Shown: positions 17,063 to 24,758 of the stretch, piece after piece | Layout: every line of letters starts with the position of its first letter | Position numbering within the stretch: the stretch's first letter is position 1 | Assembly: GCF_036985505.1 (NCBI RefSeq) | Contig: NZ_BTGQ01000003.1 | Location: 310,001 to 374,000 of the forward strand | Source: Croceitalea sp947503285 | GTDB taxonomy: Bacteria > Bacteroidota > Bacteroidia > Flavobacteriales > Flavobacteriaceae | DNA: 64,000 bases | Direction: 5' to 3' | Position numbers and translations under genes: made by a program | Notes under the pieces: model-generated | What the model was told of the DNA's origin: nothing | The model's input: only the letters and a program-made list of their open reading frames with translations | Database searches by the model: none

Positions 17063-18099
17063 TCAATATTGGTCCCAAAGTTGGTCAGTCCTGAATAGTC
17101 TTTAATCGCTGTCAAGTCGGCTAAGGTAAAATTTGATTGTGAGGTACTTGGTGCAATGCCTTTTTTATCGAGCCGTTCGGCAAGATATTCTTGTTCGTAC
17201 TGGCCCGGAGTGGGAATGAAGAACACCTTTTTTTCTAACTTGGCCAAATCCATTATCGTGGTGTATCCTGAACGGCAAAGGATTTCTTTGCTTGAATTTA
17301 TTGCATTTTCAAGTCCTTCTGAGGTCATAAAATTATACAGTTCGATATGACCGTTCGGTAAAGAAATCCGTTGAATTTTTTGTTCTTCTTGAATCTTCCC
17401 TTCCACAAAAAGAAGCCTTCCTTTAAATTCCCTCAGTTCATGGAGCAGTTTTTCTTGTAATAGCGTACGTTGTGGTTCCGGCCCCGAAAGTAAGACCATT
17501 AAATCGTATGAAATTGTAGTCTCGATTTTTTCAAACCTACTCAATGGCCCCAAATAGGTAATGTTGAGTTTTGAGTTTTTCAGATGGCCTAGCCTGCCGG
17601 TCAAATTTGGTTTTTTTGAAGTATCCGGCACCCAACAACCGACAAATTTCTTAATGATCTTCTGATGGATTTTCGAACTGAACCAAGTAGTATTTCCTGA
17701 TAGGACGTTAAGTTGATGGGTGATAAAAACACAGGGCACTTTTTTTGAATAAACCCCTAAACGGTTATCAGAGATGATTCCATCAAGACGGTATAGTTTT
17801 ACCAATCGTTTGATTTGTTTTTTCTCTTTGGCCATGGCCTTGATTACTTTAGGGGAATCCCAGACCATTTTCAATTTGAAGTTCTTTCCTTTTTCCGCAT
17901 ACTTAATTTGATACGATGATAGTTCAAAAGAAGGTAGTTCGGGGAATTCTTTTTGTAAAAGTGTCAATGCGGCACCATCAGAGGCAATAAAAGGTTGGTG
18001 CCCGTGGGACAGGAGCGCATTAATAATGGGGATACATCTTGTGGCATGCCCAAGCCCCCAGTTCAAGGGTGCTACTAAAATTCGTTTTGAGTTGGCCAT
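16987..18099 (-). CDS. MurG/UGT-like glycosyltransferase (GT-B fold)
   Basis: A 370-residue GT-B glycosyltransferase. The N-terminal PLNWGLGHATRCIPII motif is the acceptor-side Gly-rich loop seen in MurG-like and MJ1255-type enzymes. The C-terminal half has LLSGPEPQRT and the donor-binding region LCRSGYTTIMDLAKLEKKVFFIPTPGQYEQEYLA, matching the GT28-type GxxT...P.PGQ.EQ pattern. It has no signal peptide or membrane segment, so it acts in the cytosol or at the inner-membrane face. Sugar and acceptor are unknown. The 3' end extends 76 bp into the histidine kinase gene on the opposite strand. Confidence 0.82.
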   Translation of the reverse strand: MANSKRILVAPLNWGLGHATRCIPIINALLSHGHQPFIASDGAALTLLQKEFPELPSFELSSYQIKYAEKGKNFKLKMVWDSPKVIKAMAKEKKQIKRLVKLYRLDGIISDNRLGVYSKKVPCVFITHQLNVLSGNTTWFSSKIHQKIIKKFVGCWVPDTSKKPNLTGRLGHLKNSKLNITYLGPLSRFEKIETTISYDLMVLLSGPEPQRTLLQEKLLHELREFKGRLLFVEGKIQEEQKIQRISLPNGHIELYNFMTSEGLENAINSSKEILCRSGYTTIMDLAKLEKKVFFIPTPGQYEQEYLAERLDKKGIAPSTSQSNFTLADLTAIKDYSGLTNFGTNIDYETLFGVFSRVKENSEPTSTSLST

Positions 18100-18169
18100 A
18101 ATTGTAAAGAAACCGAACTGCTTTAAGTTTTGGATTTCCTTAGTTTTGTCAAAACATTAAATTTTTGTT

Positions 18170-18841
18170 TTGGGTAGTAAGAACAAGCTAAAACGTTTTA
18201 AAGAGAACGAGACTTTTGACAACGTTATTCAACCAACACGCGATGCCGTTACCAATGGATTTGAACTAAAAGGCAAATGGAGTACTTTTTTCAAGAACGA
18301 CAATCCGATTGTATTAGAGCTTGGCTGTGGTAAAGGCGAGTATACGGTCGGTTTGGCGCGAATGAACCCTAATAAGAATTATATTGGTATTGATATCAAG
18401 GGAGCGCGATTTTGGCGCGGGGCCAAGACGGCTTTAGAAGAAGGCCTTGAAAATGTTGCTTTTTTAAGAACCCAGATTGAGCTGGTTGACCAGCTTTTCG
18501 AAGAAAACGAGGTTTCTGAAATCTGGATTACTTTTCCAGATCCCCAAATAAAATATAAGCGTACCAAACATCGAATGACCAATACGGTTTTCTTGGAAAA
18601 ATACAGAACGATCTTACAATCAAATGGGTTTGTTCATTTAAAGACGGATAGTGAATTCATGCATGGATATACTTTAGGGTTGCTTCATGGACATGGGCAT
18701 GAGGTCATTTATGCCAACCATGATGTGTATAAGAACGAAGGAAGCCCTGATGAGGTTCTTATGATCCAGACTTTCTATGAAAATCAGTATCTTGAAAAAG
18801 GAAAACCAATTACCTATATCCAATTTCGGATAGCTGACTAG
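18170..18841 (+). CDS. trmB: tRNA (guanine-N7-)-methyltransferase
   Basis: Methylates N7 of G46 in tRNA using S-adenosylmethionine. The 223-residue protein has the SAM-binding VLELGCGKGEYT motif, GIDIKGARFWRGA, the family signature WITFPDPQIKYKRTKHR and HLKTDSEFM. The start is a TTG (MGSKNKLKRF), consistent with the conserved family N-terminus. No ATG is available at that position. The gene is immediately followed by the LysE-type gene, whose ATG begins right after the TAG stop, so the two are an operon. Confidence 0.95.
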   Translation: MGSKNKLKRFKENETFDNVIQPTRDAVTNGFELKGKWSTFFKNDNPIVLELGCGKGEYTVGLARMNPNKNYIGIDIKGARFWRGAKTALEEGLENVAFLRTQIELVDQLFEENEVSEIWITFPDPQIKYKRTKHRMTNTVFLEKYRTILQSNGFVHLKTDSEFMHGYTLGLLHGHGHEVIYANHDVYKNEGSPDEVLMIQTFYENQYLEKGKPITYIQFRIAD

Positions 18842-19471
18842 ATGACACACCTTTTGATTTTATTTCTAGCGACTTTTGGCGCTGCGTTTTTGGCATCGGC
18901 CCCACCAGGACTGCTAAATGTAAATGCAGCGAAAACAAGTGTTGAAAAGGGAAAGTCAAATGGGGTGATTTTTGGTATTGGCGTGGCGGTTATGGTCATG
19001 CTTCAGACGTATATATCGGTGAGAATTGCCAAATACCTCTCACGACATCCTGAAGTGGTCGATGGGTTAATGCAATTTGCCATAATAGTGTTCGCCTTTT
19101 TGATGGTGTTTTTCTTTGTAAAGGCTCGAAATACCAAAGTGAAGGGGGTGATTGCTGAAAAGGGTGCTAAAAGAAATAGTTTTACCAAAGGTCTTTTTTT
19201 AGCGGCCATCAATATATTGACCATACCGTACTACAGCGGCCTTAACTCTTTATTTCATGCCCAGGGCTTTATGAATTATGAGGTCATCGATGAGATGGTC
19301 TTTATTTTATCTGCGGGCACCGGTACTTTTTTGGTAATGTACCTCTATGTTTTCTATTTTAACAGAAAGAGTTCAAAAAGAGGACGGTTCGCAAAGAACT
19401 CAAATTATATCTTGAGCGCCTTAATGCTAGTTTTATTGACCATTACATTGATTCGAATAGCCTGTACATAA
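18842..19471 (+). CDS. LysE-family amino acid exporter
   Basis: A 209-residue inner-membrane protein with about six transmembrane segments. The N-terminal FLATFGAAFLASAPPGLLNVNAAKTSVEKG matches the LysE/RhtB family signature (SxxPGPxxxxxxxxxxxxG) in the variant form common in Flavobacteriia. It probably exports an amino acid or related small metabolite. The substrate is not predictable. It begins directly at the trmB stop and ends 4 bp before the ATL gene, so the three genes are probably read together. Confidence 0.83.
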   Translation: MTHLLILFLATFGAAFLASAPPGLLNVNAAKTSVEKGKSNGVIFGIGVAVMVMLQTYISVRIAKYLSRHPEVVDGLMQFAIIVFAFLMVFFFVKARNTKVKGVIAEKGAKRNSFTKGLFLAAINILTIPYYSGLNSLFHAQGFMNYEVIDEMVFILSAGTGTFLVMYLYVFYFNRKSSKRGRFAKNSNYILSALMLVLLTITLIRIACT

Positions 19472-19475
19472 AAAG

Positions 19476-19805
19476 ATGCAAGAGCCTAATTTTTTTGATA
19501 AAGTCTATGAGGTCGCCAAGTTGATACCCTATGGTCGGGTGACCTCTTATGGCGCCATAGCAAAATACCTGGGTGCTGCCCGAAGTGCAAGGATGGTCGG
19601 TTGGGCGATGAACAATTCGTTGGCAAAAGATGTGCCGGCCCATCGTGTGGTAAATCGGGTCGGGGTGTTAACGGGTAAGCACCATTTTGATGGTACCAAT
19701 CTGATGCAACAACTATTAGAGAACGAGGGACTTAAAATTGAGGACAATCAAATCGTAGATTTTCAAAAATACTTTTGGGATCCGGTGAAAGAGTTAGGGG
19801 AGTAA
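19476..19805 (+). CDS. Alkyltransferase-like protein (ATL), MGMT-fold, Cys to Ala
   Basis: A 109-residue protein made of the DNA-binding/active-site domain of O6-alkylguanine-DNA alkyltransferase. The motif IPYGRVTSYGAIA (Tyr25) and the Arg39 finger in ARSARMVGWAM are kept, but the acceptor motif PCHR reads P54-A55-H56-R57 (VPAHRVVNRVG). Without the Cys it cannot take up an alkyl group. ATL proteins instead bind alkylated guanine and flag it for nucleotide excision repair. It overlaps the convergent Fic gene by 12 bp. The family call is secure. The repair role is by analogy. Confidence 0.88.
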   Translation: MQEPNFFDKVYEVAKLIPYGRVTSYGAIAKYLGAARSARMVGWAMNNSLAKDVPAHRVVNRVGVLTGKHHFDGTNLMQQLLENEGLKIEDNQIVDFQKYFWDPVKELGE

Positions 19806-21107
19806 GCGGTCAAAATCATCTCCTTTCCAATAGTTCGATGCCTTTTTATTGAGGGCGATTTTTTTCATAAAACCTTTCTCGACCAATTCTTCCAAATCGG
19901 TTCTCGCGGTTTGGTTCGTTATTGAAAAAATAGTTTCTATTTCCTTTACCGTAAAGAATCGATTGGAATCCTTTTCCAGCCAAAATAGTACTTGTGCTTG
20001 TCGCTCATTGATACCGTTGATTTTAAAGAACTTTGATAAATCTTTCCGTTGTTCTTTTTTCTTGGCGATATAATCTTTTAGATCCTCAAAAGCCTTGGTC
20101 AATACCTTTACTTGATAGTGGATAAAATAAGTGACATCCATATCGTCAATCTCCGTATAGATATAGGCTTTTTCATACTGGGTCTTGGTTTCCATAATTA
20201 CCCTTGAAATGGAAAGATATTCAGTTAACCAATAACCGTTTTTTAACAAATACCAATAAAACAGGGCTCTAGCGGTTCTTCCATTACCATCGTAAAAAGG
20301 ATGGATATATCCTACCAAAAAATGAAGAATGGAGGCTTTTACGATTGGGTGAATAAAGTTCTCTTTCGGATTTGAATTAAAGAATTCACAAAAAGATTGC
20401 ATCAATTCATCCAACTCTTCATAGGGCGGAGGCGTATGCACAATTTCCCCAGTAATTTCATTCATTATATGAACATCATCCGTGGATCTTAAAACCCCAA
20501 CATGTCTGTTCTCTATCGTGTTTTTGGTGACTATTTGATGGATTTCAAAAAGCTTTTCTAACGAGATGTCTGAATCTTGATTTTCACTAATATATTGAAT
20601 AGCTTGATAATTATTCAATATCATTTGCTCTGATTTGTTACGGGGTTTGGCCTTTTTGCGTAACATCTCTTTTGCCTTAATACGGGTCGTCGTTGCACCC
20701 TCTATCATGGAAGAGAAAATGGATTCTTCCATCAAGGCATTCTTCAGATATTGTTGCTTATCCAAATCAGATAGCAGTTCTTCTTTTTGAAGTCCCGCAC
20801 CAAAGTTGAAATCTAGATAATGGAGTTTTTGTAAAAGTTGGTCATTTAAGTTGTAATCAAAAACTATCTTTAATCCACAAAAATAATATCTTATGCCTCT
20901 TAAGCTTCTTCTAAATTTTATTTCAAACCAAGCTTCTTCATTATCCCAGTTATTGAATTTGAGATATTTTACTTTGTCCCAATACAGATAATCATTGTTG
21001 ATTTTGTGAATGAGTTCCTTGTTTTCCCATATTTTTTTTTCGCTGCTGGAAATATTTTCTCTTAGTTTGTGAAGTGGATATTTAGGGGCTTTTTCAACCA
21101 TAAGCAT
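19794..21107 (-). CDS. Fic-family protein with self-inhibitory helix and C-terminal winged helix
   Basis: A 437-residue Fic protein that would AMPylate, or otherwise modify, target hydroxyls. The catalytic loop HPFYDGNGRTAR at 269-280 is a perfect HxFx(D/E)GNGRxxR. An N-terminal inhibitory motif SSMIEG (132-137) fits (S/T)xxxE(G/N), making it a class II enzyme that silences itself until relieved. The C-terminal part (about 365-437) looks like a winged helix (RQAQVLFWLEKD, FTVKEIETIFSITNQTARTDLEELVEKG). The start may also be 21101 (MVEKAPKYP). A 27-bp palindrome lies 6 bp upstream of the start, probably an autoregulatory site. No antitoxin gene is next to it. Confidence 0.9.
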   Translation of the reverse strand: MLMVEKAPKYPLHKLRENISSSEKKIWENKELIHKINNDYLYWDKVKYLKFNNWDNEEAWFEIKFRRSLRGIRYYFCGLKIVFDYNLNDQLLQKLHYLDFNFGAGLQKEELLSDLDKQQYLKNALMEESIFSSMIEGATTTRIKAKEMLRKKAKPRNKSEQMILNNYQAIQYISENQDSDISLEKLFEIHQIVTKNTIENRHVGVLRSTDDVHIMNEITGEIVHTPPPYEELDELMQSFCEFFNSNPKENFIHPIVKASILHFLVGYIHPFYDGNGRTARALFYWYLLKNGYWLTEYLSISRVIMETKTQYEKAYIYTEIDDMDVTYFIHYQVKVLTKAFEDLKDYIAKKKEQRKDLSKFFKINGINERQAQVLFWLEKDSNRFFTVKEIETIFSITNQTARTDLEELVEKGFMKKIALNKKASNYWKGDDFDRLLP

Positions 21108-21112
21108 TAGTA

Positions 21113-21139
21113 TTTCCTAATTTTTTAAAAATTAGGAAA
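21113..21139. promoter_or_regulatory. Palindromic operator candidate of the fic gene
   Basis: Two perfect 13-bp arms (TTTCCTAATTTTT / AAAAATTAGGAAA) flank one central base. It lies between the predicted fic -7 box and the start codon. A related half site (AAAAATTAGGA) recurs at about 21183-21193. The encoded winged helix could bind it. This is inference from symmetry and position. Confidence 0.5.
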
Positions 21140-21152
21140 AATTATTATATTT

Positions 21153-21160
21153 CAAATTTA
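21153..21160 (-). promoter_or_regulatory. Predicted -7 box of fic
   Basis: Read on the minus strand it is TAAATTTG, an exact match to TAnnTTTG, 46 bp upstream of the start. The palindrome at 21113-21139 would fall just downstream of the transcription start. A clear -33 element was not found. Confidence 0.45.
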
Positions 21161-21194
21161 TGCAATTATTTGTAAATTTTTAAAAAATTAGGAT

Positions 21195-21418
21195 AAATCA
21201 CTTCATTTCGTAGAACGCCCCAGCACCAAAAATGTCATGCTGAGCGCAGTCGAAGCAACAATATCCTTTAGATAACAGAACCTTATGGCGGCATTCCCAA
21301 TTCCGATATAACTACTTCAAAATCTAAACCCTACACCGTATCTTTGTAATCCATTTGAACGACCATAAGCGGGCAGGTGTGGAATTCATATAAACGATTG
21401 CACTATAAATAGGGCTGA
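21195..21418. repeat. Spacer with a Flavobacteriaceae-type interspersed repeat core (GCGCAGTCGAAG)
   Basis: The stretch before mrp has no gene. At 21233-21257 it contains TGTCATGCTGAG followed by CGCAGTCGAAGCA, a phrase I recognise as a frequent short interspersed repeat in Flavobacteriaceae genomes. A degenerate copy sharing GCGCAGTCGAA is at 49878-49891. No mobile gene is attached. The rest of the spacer to 21418 shows nothing recognisable apart from room for the mrp promoter. Confidence 0.5.
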
Positions 21419-22555
21419 ATGAAGCTAGATAAAAAAGAAGTTTTAAAGGCGTTGGAATTTATCACCGTACCAGGTGAGGGCCAAAACATGGTTGAAAGTG
21501 GTGCGGTAAAGAACATACAGATTTTTGGGGATGAAGTCGAAGTTGACGTCACTATAGCGAATCCGAGTTTGCAGGCACGAAAGAAGACCGAAGTTGAGAT
21601 ACTGAAAATCATCCATGAAAAGGTATATGCAAAGGCTAAAATCAAAGTGAATCTTAAAGTCGAGGCAGCTGCAAAACCAAAGGTCAATGAAATCAAAGGA
21701 AAACCGATTGCGGGTATTCAAAATATTATCGCCGTGGCCTCTGGTAAAGGAGGTGTCGGTAAATCTACGGTAACCGCCAACTTGGCCGTTACCTTGGCAA
21801 AAATGGGATTTAATGTTGGCCTGTTGGATACCGATATCTATGGTCCTTCAATGCCCATAATGTTCGATGTGGCCATGGAACGCCCCCTCTCTATCAATGT
21901 TGATGGAAAGAATAAAATGAAGCCCGTTGAAAATTATGGGGTTAAACTATTATCGATAGGCTTCTTTACGCAACCGAACCAAGCGGTGATTTGGCGCGGA
22001 CCAATGGCTTCAAAAGCATTGAACCAGATGATTTTTGACGCACATTGGGGTGATTTGGATTTTCTTTTGTTGGATTTGCCCCCTGGTACGGGAGATATCC
22101 ATTTAAGTATTATGCAGTCATTACCCGTAACAGGAGCGGTCGTTGTTAGTACGCCCCAAGAGATTGCATTGGCAGATGCCCGTAAAGGGGTCGCCATGTT
22201 TCAGCAAGAGGCAATAAATGTTCCCGTTTTGGGTATTATTGAGAATATGGCCTATTTTACCCCCGCTGAACTGCCTGACAACAAATATCATATCTTTGGT
22301 AAAGATGGTGCGAAGCACCTGGCCGTTGATTTAGAGGTGCCTTTTTTAGGTGAAGTACCTTTGGTGCAAAGTATTCGTGAGGCAGGGGATATTGGTAGAC
22401 CGGCAGCATTGCAAGCGGCATCACCAATCGAAGCGGCATTTGAAGCACTGACCAAGAACGTGGTACAGGAATTGGTCAATAGAAATACGGATTTGCCCCC
22501 AACAGAAGCAATTAAGATTACAACAATGGCAGGTTGTGCTGCAGTTAAAAAGTAA
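21419..22555 (+). CDS. Mrp/ApbC-type Fe-S cluster carrier P-loop ATPase
   Basis: A 378-residue cytosolic ATPase that carries and transfers Fe-S clusters. An N-terminal MIP18/DUF59-like domain (about 5-80) precedes the deviant Walker A ASGKGGVGKST at 107-117, then LLDTDIYGPSMP and LLLDLPPGTGD. The C-terminal CxxC seen in many homologues reads FTPAELPDN here, a usual Bacteroidota variant; a lone Cys remains in MAGCAAVKK at the end. It is followed after 6 bp by the NifU-like gene, supporting a joint role in Fe-S assembly. Confidence 0.92.
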   Translation: MKLDKKEVLKALEFITVPGEGQNMVESGAVKNIQIFGDEVEVDVTIANPSLQARKKTEVEILKIIHEKVYAKAKIKVNLKVEAAAKPKVNEIKGKPIAGIQNIIAVASGKGGVGKSTVTANLAVTLAKMGFNVGLLDTDIYGPSMPIMFDVAMERPLSINVDGKNKMKPVENYGVKLLSIGFFTQPNQAVIWRGPMASKALNQMIFDAHWGDLDFLLLDLPPGTGDIHLSIMQSLPVTGAVVVSTPQEIALADARKGVAMFQQEAINVPVLGIIENMAYFTPAELPDNKYHIFGKDGAKHLAVDLEVPFLGEVPLVQSIREAGDIGRPAALQAASPIEAAFEALTKNVVQELVNRNTDLPPTEAIKITTMAGCAAVKK

Positions 22556-22561
22556 ATCGTC

Positions 22562-22801
22562 ATGACATCAGAAGAAGTGAAGCAGAACGTAGAAAAAGCA
22601 TTGGATGAGATCCGTCCTTTTTTACAAAGTGATGGAGGTGATATTTCACTGATTTCAATCGATAATGATATTTCGGTAAAAGTTCGCTTAGAAGGTAATT
22701 GTATTGGTTGTAGCGTGAATCAAATGACGCTTAAAAGCGGGGTCGAAATGACCATCAAAAAGTACGCTCCGCAAATAGAGGAAGTCATCAACTTAAGCTA
22801 A
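22562..22801 (+). CDS. NifU C-terminal-domain Fe-S scaffold protein
   Basis: A 79-residue protein equal to the C-terminal NifU (Nfu) domain. It has RPFLQSDGGDISLI followed by EGNCIGCSVNQMTLK, with C47 and C50 forming the CxxC that binds a labile cluster in a dimer. It accepts or passes on Fe-S clusters in the cytosol. It directly follows the Mrp ATPase gene with 6 bp between stop and start, so the two are co-expressed. Confidence 0.94.
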   Translation: MTSEEVKQNVEKALDEIRPFLQSDGGDISLISIDNDISVKVRLEGNCIGCSVNQMTLKSGVEMTIKKYAPQIEEVINLS

Positions 22802-22866
22802 CCTGACTACAATTGGATTTCTTTTCCTTATCACAAAACTTAGTTTTACCCCTTTGATAACTTTTT

Positions 22867-23925
22867 ATGGTAACTACCGATATTCTGATAATTGGAGCTG
22901 GACCAACTGGGCTTTTTACCGTTTTTGAGGCTGGTCTTTTAAAATTGAAATGCCATTTGATCGATGCCCTTCCGCAGGCGGGTGGCCAATGTTCTGAGAT
23001 TTACCCCAAGAAGCCCATTTACGACATTCCAGGTTTTCCAGAAGTTTTAGCGGGTGATTTGGTCCATAATCTCATGGAACAGATCAAACCCTTTCAGCCC
23101 GGTTTTACTTTAGGGGAACGGGCAGATAGTATAGAAAGATTAGATGACGGTTCTTTTATCGTAACCACAAACAAGGGCACTGAGCACAAGGCCCCTATTG
23201 TGGCCATTGCAGGCGGATTGGGGAGCTTTGAACCGCGTAAGCCGCAATTGGATAACCTCGCCCGTTTTGAAGATAGGGGCGTGGCTTATATTATACGTGA
23301 CCCTGAGGTTTTTAGGGACAAAAAGGTTCTTATGGCCGGCGGTGGTGATTCTGCGTTGGATTGGGCCATTTTTTTGACCGATGTAGCATCAGAGGTAACC
23401 TTAGTGCACCGTAGAAACGAGTTTAGGGGAGCTTTAGATTCCGTAGAGAAAGTTCAAGAATTGAAGAACCTCGGAAAAATCAACTTAATTACCCCCGCTG
23501 AGGTGGTTGAGCTAAAAGGGGAAGCGAATTTGACCGCCGTAACCGTTCAAAAAACAGATACAAAAGAAACCATAGAGATAGCTATAGATGATTTTATCCC
23601 GCTTTTTGGGCTATCGCCCAAATTGGGCCCGATAGCGGATTGGGGGTTGGAAATTGAAAAGAATGCCATCAAAGTGGATAATACGCTGGATTATCAAACC
23701 AATATTCCCGGTATATATGCCATTGGTGATGTGAATACCTATCCTGGTAAGCTAAAACTGATTCTTTGTGGGTTTCACGAAGCGACCTTAATGTGCCAAA
23801 GTGCGTATCAACGTATCCATCCTGATAAAAAATATGTAATGAAATATACCACGGTAGGTGGTGTGACCGGTTTTGATGGTAGTAAAAAGGAAGCACCGAA
23901 GGCTGTTGTAAAAAGTATAGATTAG
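22867..23925 (+). CDS. Ferredoxin/flavodoxin-NADP reductase, TrxR-like type
   Basis: A 352-residue FAD/NAD(P)-dependent oxidoreductase. The FAD motif GAGPTG sits at 10-15, the PQAGGQCSEIYPKKPIYDIPG segment is typical of YumC-type ferredoxin reductases, the second nucleotide motif is MAGGGDSALDWA, and the C-terminal FAD-contacting block is YAIGDVNTYPGKLKLI. It lacks the CxxC of thioredoxin reductases. It probably reduces the 2Fe-2S ferredoxin encoded two genes downstream, feeding the Fe-S proteins of this locus. The FNR-to-ferredoxin order is interrupted by a four-helix-bundle gene. Confidence 0.9.
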   Translation: MVTTDILIIGAGPTGLFTVFEAGLLKLKCHLIDALPQAGGQCSEIYPKKPIYDIPGFPEVLAGDLVHNLMEQIKPFQPGFTLGERADSIERLDDGSFIVTTNKGTEHKAPIVAIAGGLGSFEPRKPQLDNLARFEDRGVAYIIRDPEVFRDKKVLMAGGGDSALDWAIFLTDVASEVTLVHRRNEFRGALDSVEKVQELKNLGKINLITPAEVVELKGEANLTAVTVQKTDTKETIEIAIDDFIPLFGLSPKLGPIADWGLEIEKNAIKVDNTLDYQTNIPGIYAIGDVNTYPGKLKLILCGFHEATLMCQSAYQRIHPDKKYVMKYTTVGGVTGFDGSKKEAPKAVVKSID

Positions 23926-23976
23926 TACTTAGTGAAATAGTAAGAAAGTGAGTTAGTTTAATAATGGATATCGGTT

Positions 23977-24324
23977 ATGACCGTACAACGTTTTGAAGAC
24001 TTAAAAATTTGGCAAAAATCACAAGATTTAGCTGTACGAATCTATGCTTCTTTTTCAGGTAGTAGAGATTTTGGTTTTAGAGATCAGATTACCAGAGCTT
24101 CCATCTCTATTTCAAATAACATAGCCGAAGGTTTTGAGCGAAGTTCAAATGCAGATTTCAAACGCTTTCTTTATTTCTCCCTTGCTTCCAACAGCGAATT
24201 AAGATCTATGCTTTATCTGTCAGAAAGGCTAAACTACATCGATAAAAGTGAATCAAAAGATTCAATTAATGAGACTAATGAAATTTCAAAAATGTTATAT
24301 GCATTCATTAAATCGATGAAATAA
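23977..24324 (+). CDS. Four-helix-bundle protein (S23/rRNA intervening-sequence family)
   Basis: A 115-residue small helical protein with the typical MTVQRFEDLKIWQKSQDLAVRIY start, RDQITRASISISNNIAEGFER core and FLYFSLASNSELRSML. The family was first known from ORFs inside 23S rRNA intervening sequences and is now found widely as single genes of unknown function. Here it sits between FNR and ferredoxin in AT-rich spacers (about 50 bp before, 96 bp after), as if inserted. No repeats or transposase flank it that I could see. Confidence 0.85.
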   Translation: MTVQRFEDLKIWQKSQDLAVRIYASFSGSRDFGFRDQITRASISISNNIAEGFERSSNADFKRFLYFSLASNSELRSMLYLSERLNYIDKSESKDSINETNEISKMLYAFIKSMK

Positions 24325-24420
24325 ATTTATAAAGAGTAATCTAGTTGCTAATTTGATATCAAATAAATTCTAAAATCTTAAATTTCACTGTAACACTAAT
24401 CCACTATTCCACTCTAAAGT

Positions 24421-24753
24421 ATGTCTGATATAAAAATCAAGATTATTGACCGTGAAGGCACCCTCCATGAAGTGGATGCCCCAACCGACATGAATATGAA
24501 CCTGATGGAGGTCGTACGTTCTTATGAACTGGCCCCAGAGGGCACCATAGGCATTTGTGGTGGTATGGCCATGTGCGCCTCATGCCAATGTTACGTAAAA
24601 TCCAATCATGAACTCCCCGAAAAATCCGATGATGAGGAAGCCATGTTGGCCGAAGCCTTTAATGTTGAAAATACTAGTAGATTGGGGTGTCAAATCCATA
24701 TCACTCCGGAGTTGGATGGGCTGGAAGTGGAGTTGGCTCCAGAAGAGCTTTAA
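24421..24753 (+). CDS. 2Fe-2S ferredoxin (adrenodoxin type)
   Basis: A 110-residue soluble electron carrier. The ligand pattern C46-x5-C52-x2-C55 with C90 downstream (GICGGMAMCASCQC ... RLGCQI) is that of adrenodoxin/Fdx-type [2Fe-2S] ferredoxins. An extra Cys at 57 is present. An acidic stretch EKSDDEEAML fits the partner-docking surface of this group. It is probably reduced by the FNR gene just upstream. It is convergent with the next gene with a 5-bp spacer. Confidence 0.93.
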   Translation: MSDIKIKIIDREGTLHEVDAPTDMNMNLMEVVRSYELAPEGTIGICGGMAMCASCQCYVKSNHELPEKSDDEEAMLAEAFNVENTSRLGCQIHITPELDGLEVELAPEEL

Positions 24754-24758
24754 AGAAA

